Notes under the pieces: model-generated
Told to the model about the DNA's origin: nothing
Databases searched by the model: none
What the model saw: only the letters and a program-made list of their open reading frames with translations
Part shown: piece after piece, positions 59,101 to 64,000 of the stretch
How the letters are laid out: every line of letters begins with the position of its first letter
Position numbering within the stretch: the stretch's first letter is position 1
Made by a program: the position numbers and the translations under genes
Origin: Archilochus colubris
Lineage: Eukaryota > Chordata > Aves > Apodiformes > Trochilidae
DNA: 64,000 bases
Assembly (NCBI GenBank): GCA_023079485.1
Contig: CM041092.1
Location: 12,723,127-12,787,126 of the forward strand
Reading direction: 5' to 3'

Positions 59101-62058
59101 GCCACAAGAGAACAGAACAACTAATTAAGATTCACTTCTGTGGCGACTTGCACAATAAATCAGGTATTAAAAAAACCAAATCTCAATGATGTTCAGGAAC
59201 ACCTAACTTAAAATAGAGGCATATGAATAAAAGAATATTTAAGAATCATGTTCACTTCACTGAATCACTCTGCCATTCTCTAAGTGTTTCTCATGACTGA
59301 CTCCAGCTGGAAGTCTCAGAACAGAAGGAACCTGACCCTGTGTGGCCTTTGTACAGCAAACTCAAATATGGGAAAAGACTCAGATGTTCCAGTTCTGAGA
59401 CTCCCTGACCATGTGAATAGATTAAAAAGACAAACCAAAAAAAAGGGGAGGGGGGGACTTCCTGTTAAGTCAAATTAGTCTTCTATAACTGAAAGATAAG
59501 TAACTAGTTGATGCTCAAATTGTAACTATTGCAACCTATCATTAAAAGCATCCTGCATAATTTTACAGACATTTAAGTATTTTGCATTCTATTTGTCTCC
59601 CCAAAGTGACACACTGTTGTAAAAAGTGAAGGTACAAAACCAAACATGGTTTTGTAAACTGTGTTCAAATACTTTCCCTGAGTAATTTTTCCAGAAATCC
59701 ACAATTTGTTTATAAATGTGTGGTTATGGATGTGCTACTTTTTAGTTCTCAAATGGTTTTGAAACCCTTTGCAGCATCTCCTTCCTAACAATGATTAGGG
59801 AAAATTACAAGGGCAAGTTCAGCACTACACATGTAGCTATACATAAGAACGTACAGTGGTAGTGTCAATAAGGTATATATAATGCACCTTTTCTCCCCAG
59901 TTAATCTCTACTCTGGCCACTAGTTATACAGTATCAAGACTATTCAGTGCAGAAGAAGGGAAGCCTAATATTGTGATCTTATAAGAAATTATATGCATAC
60001 TCTACAATGAGGTACAAAAAATACTAGAAACCTCAGAATGCTGGAGTGCCAAATATGTATTTTGGCTAAGTAGTTTGTAAAGTTCATTCATACTTCTAAG
60101 CTTTCACAAAAAGCAAAATTTCCAAACTCACATGAACTGCAAAATTTCCAAAGTTACATGAATTACAAAATTTTATAACAATGTAACATGCTTCAGATAC
60201 TTCAGTTCTAGCTGGACAAAAAAAAAAAAAAGCAAGCACCAAATAAACCCTTTTGCATCTACATCCAGACACTAATTGTCACATTACAGCAAACCTACAT
60301 TTCGGGTAGGTGAGAAAGGTACTGTAATACTGCACCAGGAACATGTCAAATAGAGGTCTATAATTCTGTGTAATTTGATTTTCATTAAGACCTCTACCAA
60401 TCCTCCCTAAACAACAGCTACCTGTTTATTAGATTTTCTGGCTTTGAACCAACTCAAACATTTAACGGTGAAGATTTCTGGCCTCTCTTCAGAAGCCCTG
60501 CACGATACCACCCAGTAACAACCAAGAGAACTTACGGTGAGGATTCCAGAATGATGCTATTAGCCTGGGTGGAAGATGGAGATCTGTGATTTACAAATAC
60601 TTCACTTGGGGAAGTGTGAACTACGTGGTCCACTAAATGTCCAACCGACGAGGGTCGCAACCGAGCTCCTTCTTGAGTAAAGGAAGAGTTGCGACTACGA
60701 GGAAAAGCAAAGTTATGCAAGGTGAAAAGATAATTATTACTAAATTAGATTTCTTACAGCACTACATAAGACTAAAATAATTATTTCCTCTCTGTGCAAC
60801 CATATGGTAATACACATAGTTTTATTAAGTAATCTGAGGCTTCAATAAACCCCTGAAACAATTAATTTGTCAGATCAACACCCTATATTTCATAATTTTC
60901 TTTTTACAAGTGTTCAAAAATTGTCTTAAACACTCAGTGGCTAATATTTCTCTTTTCCTTGGTTTGGTTTACTTTTGTTTGGTGTTTTTGGTGGCGGTGG
61001 GTTTTTTGGTTTTGTTTTTTGTTTGCTTGGTTGGTTTTAGTTTGGTTTGTTTTTTTAATTGAAGAAGCCTGAAAGCATTATGGTCCAATGAACAGCCAAC
61101 TAGGCTGACAGTCCAGTCAGCAATAAAACTTAATCCCTAAGAAGAAAAATTCTGGCTCTGTTCATGGCAGAACTTAGCAAGAATTTGTTGAGATGTACAT
61201 TTTATACCCTGAATCTTCCTTCTAGAAAAATCATGAGGACTGTGAGTCTGTGACCCAAAATTTCCTCATTTGAAAACTAGTATAGTGACATAGATATTTT
61301 TTAACATGCTCTGAAACATATATAATTATGCTGTGCTATAAACAATTATTACACAATTTTACAATACTTTTTACATGCCACAGATATTTACAATAATCTT
61401 TTGAATAATAAGCTGCAATCTTAAAACCTTCTGGTTTATGCAATACAAAGTTGGATAAAACTAATTCTTAAGCCAGTTCAGCACAATGGCTATTTTCCAA
61501 AAGAAATCCAGAATGATTTTTCACTAATAAACATAAAGACAGAAAGCTTTATCATGTAAAGAGAGAGCTTTGAGAAAAAATGAAGAAAAAATGAGGGGAA
61601 TAAATCCTGCAAGGATTTTCTGCTTAAGTAATTTGCCCCAATATTTTAAGAAGTGGTATTTACTAGAATCAATTACTTTTAAAACATCACACAAATGTCA
61701 TTTTTTTTCTGAGCCAAATGAATAATTTAGTTTTAACTACACTTCAGAAAACTCAAGCTCTCAGATTTAGGGTAGCATGCTACGTCTCACTGAGAACCAT
61801 TCAGTACATATTTTATGAAGCACTTTGTCTCTTTGATGTATTAAACACTTTATTACACAGGTAGTTCTTTCACATTAGAAGCAGGCAGTCACTTCTAGGG
61901 AAAGAAGATTTGATGCTGCTTACTGATTTGGGGTTCCAGGTGGAGATCGTGATGGCAAGCTCTGTGTTTCCAACCTGTCATCCGACAGAGAGTTCCTACT
62001 CACTACTTCCCAGTCCATCCCACTCATTAATTTCCGTGCTAAGGGTTTACTGGGGGAT
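38091..62058 (-). CDS. PTPN4: PTPN4 (PTP-MEG1), 3' portion: FA linker, PDZ and phosphatase (14 coding exons)
   Basis: Joined CDS of 14 exons, 572 full codons plus stop, all phases consistent; the full protein is about 926 residues, so the FERM domain lies beyond the right edge. Order: FA/linker with SPSKPLARK and [18 protein letters not shown]; proline-rich PPALPPKQ; a PDZ domain with the carboxylate-binding loop [10 protein letters not shown]; then the PTP domain with [38 protein letters not shown], the signature [10 protein letters not shown] (nucleophilic Cys codon 43570-43572) and the Q-loop QTPSQYRF. All catalytic residues are present, so an active cysteine phosphatase is expected. Known role: a non-receptor PTP at the membrane cortex and synapse, binding GluRdelta2/GluN2A and p38gamma through its PDZ domain. 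PTPN3 is the paralogue alternative, but linker and PDZ residues and synteny with EPB41L5 favour PTPN4. Confidence 0.98.
38178..43567 (-). other. PTPN4: PTPN4 last two introns
   Basis: Introns flanking the P-loop exon (40458-40593). AT-rich; poly-A and poly-T runs only. No transposon, RNA gene or additional exon recognised. Confidence 0.7.
40458..40593 (-). CDS. PTPN4: PTPN4 exon (P-loop and Q-loop)
   Basis: 136 nt completing Ser and encoding [40 protein letters not shown] and MIQTP. It supplies the phosphate-binding Arg of the signature loop and the Q-loop Gln. Acceptor TTTTTTGCAG, donor GTGAGTAT; phase 0 at the 3' end. Confidence 0.98.
43568..43716 (-). CDS. PTPN4: PTPN4 exon (WPD loop and catalytic cysteine)
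   Basis: 149 nt encoding [40 protein letters not shown] and REEPVVVHC plus two bases of Ser. It carries the general-acid Asp of WPD and the nucleophilic Cys (codon 43570-43572). Acceptor CTAATTAG, donor GTATCCAT. The intron therefore cuts the [10 protein letters not shown] loop straight after the Cys. Confidence 0.98.
43765..43808 (+). repeat. (GAAA)n simple repeat
   Basis: Poly-A followed by five GAAA units and more A, in the PTPN4 intron about 50 nt upstream of the WPD exon acceptor. Read on the minus strand it is a TTTC pyrimidine run close to the branch-point region. Confidence 0.95.
45184..45312 (-). CDS. PTPN4: PTPN4 exon (PTP core)
   Basis: 129 nt, 43 codons, phase 0-0: [40 protein letters not shown] and NLE. 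K-C-x-Q-Y-W-P is the conserved PTP motif; the following strands differ from human by several conservative changes. Acceptor TTGACCTTAG, donor GTAAAATC. Confidence 0.97.
45444..45525 (-). other. Candidate cryptic or poison exon in the PTP region
   Basis: An 82-nt segment between exons 47311-47457 and 45184-45312 with an acceptor (AACTGACCTCAG) and a near-perfect donor (CTTG then GTAAGTAA). Inclusion after VERGR would read about 17 codons and then stop, inside the catalytic domain. Another frame of it is fully open. No evidence of conservation or use can be read from this sequence; pseudo-exons of this quality are common in introns. Confidence 0.2.
46612..46668 (+). repeat. A/C-rich CCAAA tract
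   Basis: AAAAAAAAGCCCCAAAACC, then repeated ACCAAACAGAACCAAAAACC and CAACAAACCAACC. PTPN4 intron. Confidence 0.75.
47311..47457 (-). CDS. PTPN4: PTPN4 exon (PTP core)
   Basis: 147 nt, 49 codons, phase 0-0: [40 protein letters not shown] and LTTQVERGR. It holds the conserved Q-Y-I-A-C-Q-G-P and D-F-W-x-M core motifs. The opening Met is internal, not a start. Acceptor CTTCTCTTAG, donor GTAAGTAA. Confidence 0.98.
48190..48251 (-). CDS. PTPN4: PTPN4 exon (phosphotyrosine loop)
   Basis: 62 nt completing Tyr and encoding [20 protein letters not shown], phase 0 at the 3' end. It contains the substrate-recognition strand DYINANYI. Acceptor ATTGTTTTCAG, donor GTGAGTAG. Confidence 0.97.
48350..48440 (-). 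CDS. PTPN4: PTPN4 exon (PTP motif 1)
   Basis: 91 nt encoding [20 protein letters not shown] and [10 protein letters not shown] plus one base of Tyr. KNRYRDI is the conserved PTP motif. Acceptor TGTCTTTTAG, donor GTAAGTAT. Confidence 0.97.
49766..49932 (-). CDS. PTPN4: PTPN4 exon (PDZ-PTP linker and first PTP helices)
   Basis: 167 nt completing Ala and encoding [40 protein letters not shown] and [15 protein letters not shown]. The PDZ-PTP linker is known to mediate allosteric inhibition of the catalytic domain. Acceptor TTTGTTACAG, donor GTGAGTAT. Confidence 0.97.
51355..51511 (-). CDS. PTPN4: PTPN4 PDZ exon 3 (end of PDZ)
   Basis: 157 nt encoding [40 protein letters not shown] and [12 protein letters not shown] plus the first base of Ala. 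It has the [12 protein letters not shown] turn and the alphaB helix with the peptide-selecting His (HTHDQVV). Acceptor CCACCTTACAG, donor GTGAGTGA. Confidence 0.98.
52671..52727 (-). CDS. PTPN4: PTPN4 PDZ exon 2
   Basis: 57 nt, 19 codons, phase 0-0: [19 protein letters not shown]. Acceptor TTTTTAAAG, donor GTAAGTTA. Middle PDZ strands with the [13 protein letters not shown] turn. Confidence 0.97.
52813..52896 (-). CDS. PTPN4: PTPN4 PDZ exon 1
   Basis: 84 nt, 28 codons, symmetric phase 0-0: [20 protein letters not shown] and GRFGFNVK. It holds the first PDZ strand and the carboxylate-binding loop GRFGFNV. Acceptor TTTTTTACTAG, donor GTAACAGT. A diverged copy of this exon lies about 0.5 kb upstream at 53375-53453. 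Confidence 0.98.
53375..53453 (-). pseudogene. Diverged duplicate of PTPN4 PDZ exon 1 (ghost or alternative exon)
   Basis: Minus-strand sequence reading [20 protein letters not shown] then LKLSEL aligns with [20 protein letters not shown] of the true exon. Over the 27 nt coding for the nine residues NNVVVIRMK (against DNLVMIRMK), 23 bases match, including 12 in a row. It is flanked by an acceptor (ATTCCCCAG) and a strong donor (CTTG then GTAAGTGC), has no stop in the parental frame and lacks the PDE codons and the FGF carboxylate loop. At 79 nt it is not a multiple of three: inclusion or exchange would give an early stop (at the TGA in the next exon), so it is a decayed duplicate or a poison exon rather than a functional PDZ variant. 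Confidence 0.6.
54365..54450 (+). repeat. A-rich / CCAAA-type tract
   Basis: Purine-rich GAAAGAAAGG-like start then ACCAAAGAAAACC, AAACCAAACAGCAACCC. PTPN4 intron upstream of the PDZ exons. Confidence 0.6.
55728..55887 (-). CDS. PTPN4: PTPN4 exon (proline-rich linker)
   Basis: 160 nt encoding [40 protein letters not shown] and [21 protein letters not shown] is the proline-rich stretch known to bind p38gamma's partner surface or SH3-type modules (inference from the motif). Acceptor GGTATTTAG, donor GTAAGTTT; phase 0 at the 3' end. Confidence 0.97.
55888..60535 (-). other. PTPN4: PTPN4 linker intron
   Basis: About 4.6 kb of AT-rich intron with no recognisable feature. A short TCATAGAATGGTTTGGATT at about 56639-56657 resembles the reverse complement of a CR1 end, but no CR1 body follows. 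Confidence 0.7.
60536..60694 (-). CDS. PTPN4: PTPN4 exon (linker, Ser/Thr-rich)
   Basis: 159 nt encoding [40 protein letters not shown] and [12 protein letters not shown] plus part of Pro. Acceptor TTTTCCTCGTAG, donor GTAAGTTC. Unstructured linker with several SP/TP sites. The ATG just upstream belongs to the intron. Confidence 0.97.
60957..61053 (-). repeat. G/T-rich tract (reverse of the CCAAA type)
   Basis: Plus strand reads GGTTTGGTTTAC, TTTTGTTTGGTG, TTTTTGGTTTTG, GCTTGGTTGGTTTTAG. Same composition as the A/C tracts but opposite strand. PTPN4 intron. Confidence 0.8.
61924..62058 (-). CDS. PTPN4: PTPN4 exon (post-FERM linker)
   Basis: 135 nt encoding [40 protein letters not shown] and GTPN, with split Arg and His codons at the ends. 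Acceptor TTCTTCTAG, donor GTAAGCAG. The human form recalled reads KLMDWEVV, so SGM would be a three-residue difference. Confidence 0.97.
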
Positions 62059-64000
62059 CTAGAAGAAGAAAATATAATGGTTAAGCAAAAATTGCATGAG
62101 GTAAGAATGAAATTGCATAAAATTCAACACAAAGTCATCTTCTACCACAGGAAACCAATTTATATGGAAGAAAGGAAATAATGGAAAACTATACTTACAT
62201 GGGAGTACTGTATTTTCTCAACATGTTGCACTTCATTTTCTACACTTTGCACAAGAATGTCAGTGAAATGCAGTCATAAAATACCACTGGCTAGGAGGGA
62301 GATAGGCAAGATGGAAAAGGAACCCACACAACTTCCCTAGGCACTTATAATGCCTCAAAGAGAATGACTTAAACACCACCGAGAAGCCCAACTTAAAAAT
62401 GAAAACCACCAAACCAACAAAACAAAACAAACAACCCAAAAAACCTCTAAGTAACAGAATTATTCAGCCATTTCAGGAAAAATAAAGCTGCAGAAATATC
62501 AGCACAAAAAACTCCAAGACTGTAAAGAACTGGAAGTAGGGTAACCATCAACACGGCAATGGAGCTACTGAGTTTTGTTTACCCATCAGGGATTTCCATC
62601 TAGGTGACATGCTTTCTCCTACAACATATTTTGTCACCTGTAAGACAGATGCAATCATTCTATCTTATCTTTTGTGTGTAACATTTGGTTTTGTGCCAGA
62701 AATGTCTTTCATGTTAAAGTCTTTCTCACCAGTGTTTAGATAGAGATGTTTAGATAGAAAAACAATTATATTTTTCACTTGTTGCTATGGGTAAATATTA
62801 AGGAAATGTTTTCTTCTTCTTTGCCTTCTATAGTCACCCCAGAATACCTACAAGACCCTTCTACTGTTTCTTTCACCTTTTTCTTTAATGAGACCCTACT
62901 TGCAATCTCTCATGAGACCCTGTATTTCCCTTTTATACCGGAAATCATCAAATGAGTCATCCAAGAATTGTGGTTGTTTTTTCTTAGTATCACATCGGAT
63001 GCTTCAGTTACACTGCAAATAAAAATACCCAGACTTTTGCTGTCTGATGTTTCCAACTGAAAAGTCTTTAGCCAACAATAGAAGTTCTTTTAAACAAACC
63101 TTTAGTGTCCTGTGTATTTTGTGTTACCAGGTTTTTACTTTATTCCTGGTATTTTGAGGGTGTTATATAGTCCAAATTTCTCCTCTAGCATTACCCAACC
63201 ATCTCTCTCTCTTTTTCAAGTGATATTTCCATTTTTCTGCTTTTTTCTGTCTTTTCTGCTATTTTGATCATTTTACTCCCATTCACCCTTACTGTCTATC
63301 ATTCTACTCTACTTTCTAGATTAGCACAATGAGGTGACAACATATTGTTGCATGAGCACAACTCCTTCATTACTTTCCCCAGCTTCATACACTCATATCA
63401 CAAAGTAACTTCTGCCTCTGCTGTCCTTGGGACACATGGTCATTGTTCTTTGCCTTCATCATTATCACATTACTAGTTTATTGAAAGAGCAAGTCCAGAA
63501 AGAAGGAACTTTGAGACATTAAGGAACTACACTCACACAAATTATATTCTGAAAATGAGAACCTTAGTTACAAATATAATCTTGCTTCTCATGGAACTTA
63601 AAAACCAATGCAAGCCACCACTTTAAGCAGACTGATCCTAATATTATAAAAAAGTCTACAACAATAACCAGCCAAGCATTTTATCTATTAATCTATCTTC
63701 ATGAGCAGAAATACAGATGTCCTACTGATGTCAATAGTGTTTTTGACACTAAATCATCTGTGCATGCAAAGATTCTTTTGGTTTTGCACCCCCAAGTAGC
63801 TCTGAACAAGTACTGCACTAAAGACTGAATTATCAACTGACAAGTTTCAGACAGTTAAGTGAGATGGGCTCTTCTAAATACTACTGTTTCAGGTTTTGTT
63901 CTACCTGGGGGAAAAAAATCTAATGGTATATTGATATTTGAAAACAGGAAAAAAAAATTATTTCATTGAGGAAAAACACATCCAGTTTCTTAGCATGCTT
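62059..64000 (-). other. PTPN4: PTPN4 intron running off the right edge
   Basis: No exon found; the preceding human segment (GKEKANKDRV) was looked for on the minus strand and not seen. The part near 62820-63480 is pyrimidine-rich on the plus strand. Confidence 0.7.
62398..62450 (+). repeat. A/C-rich CCAAA tract
   Basis: ACCACCAAACCAACAAAAC followed by AAAACAAACAACCC. PTPN4 intron right of the linker exon. Confidence 0.7.

Noticed and set aside
52813..62058. Assignment to PTPN3 instead of PTPN4
   Set aside because: The [16 protein letters not shown] linker, the [19 protein letters not shown] segment and adjacency to EPB41L5 all fit PTPN4; the PTPN3 neighbour in human is EPB41L4B.
1..64000. 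CRISPR array, tRNA/rRNA genes, endogenous retrovirus, bacterial operon
   Set aside because: No regularly spaced repeats, no cloverleaf or rRNA-like sequence, no LTR pair or gag/pol-like frame was seen; the window is ordinary vertebrate genic DNA.

Overview
This window looks like avian nuclear DNA. It is AT-rich, its compact vertebrate genes have GT-AG introns, it has one CpG island, and it carries a CR1 LINE whose 3' end terminates in the octamer repeat ATTCTGTG that is typical of birds and other sauropsids. The two proteins are very close to their mammalian counterparts. There is no sign of bacterial, organellar or viral sequence.

Two protein-coding genes lie head-to-tail, both on the minus strand. 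From the right edge to about 31.6 kb is the 3' half of PTPN4 (protein tyrosine phosphatase non-receptor 4, PTP-MEG1): 14 coding exons for the FERM-adjacent linker, a PDZ domain and the catalytic PTP domain, then a long 3' UTR. From about 29.0 kb to the left edge is the 5' half of EPB41L5 (FERM protein, YMO1/Lulu): a CpG-island promoter, non-coding first exon(s) and 13 coding exons for the whole FERM domain, the FERM-adjacent (FA) region and the first part of the tail. Splice phases match across every adjacent pair of the 27 coding exons, so exon coordinates are secure to the base unless noted. The PTPN4-EPB41L5 order also matches human 2q14.2. Both genes run past the window edges.

The rest is intron or intergenic DNA: one clear CR1 copy (about 21.6-21.9 kb), simple repeats (GAAA)n, poly-T and (TA/CA)n, and several unusual A/C-rich 'CCAAA' tracts. 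The most interesting unexplained signal is a diverged second copy of the first PDZ exon of PTPN4 in the intron just upstream of the real one (53375-53453), same strand, open in the parental frame and flanked by usable splice sites. Other points are an 82-nt candidate poison exon in the phosphatase region, an upstream ORF that would splice in frame onto EPB41L5, and a probable divergent promoter with a YY1-type element.

Both proteins are membrane-cortex scaffolds with FERM and FA modules. PTPN4 dephosphorylates tyrosine on partners recruited through its FERM and PDZ domains. EPB41L5 controls apical-basal polarity, actomyosin and integrin/cadherin traffic. Their adjacency may reflect chance or an old relation between FERM genes; nothing here shows co-regulation.
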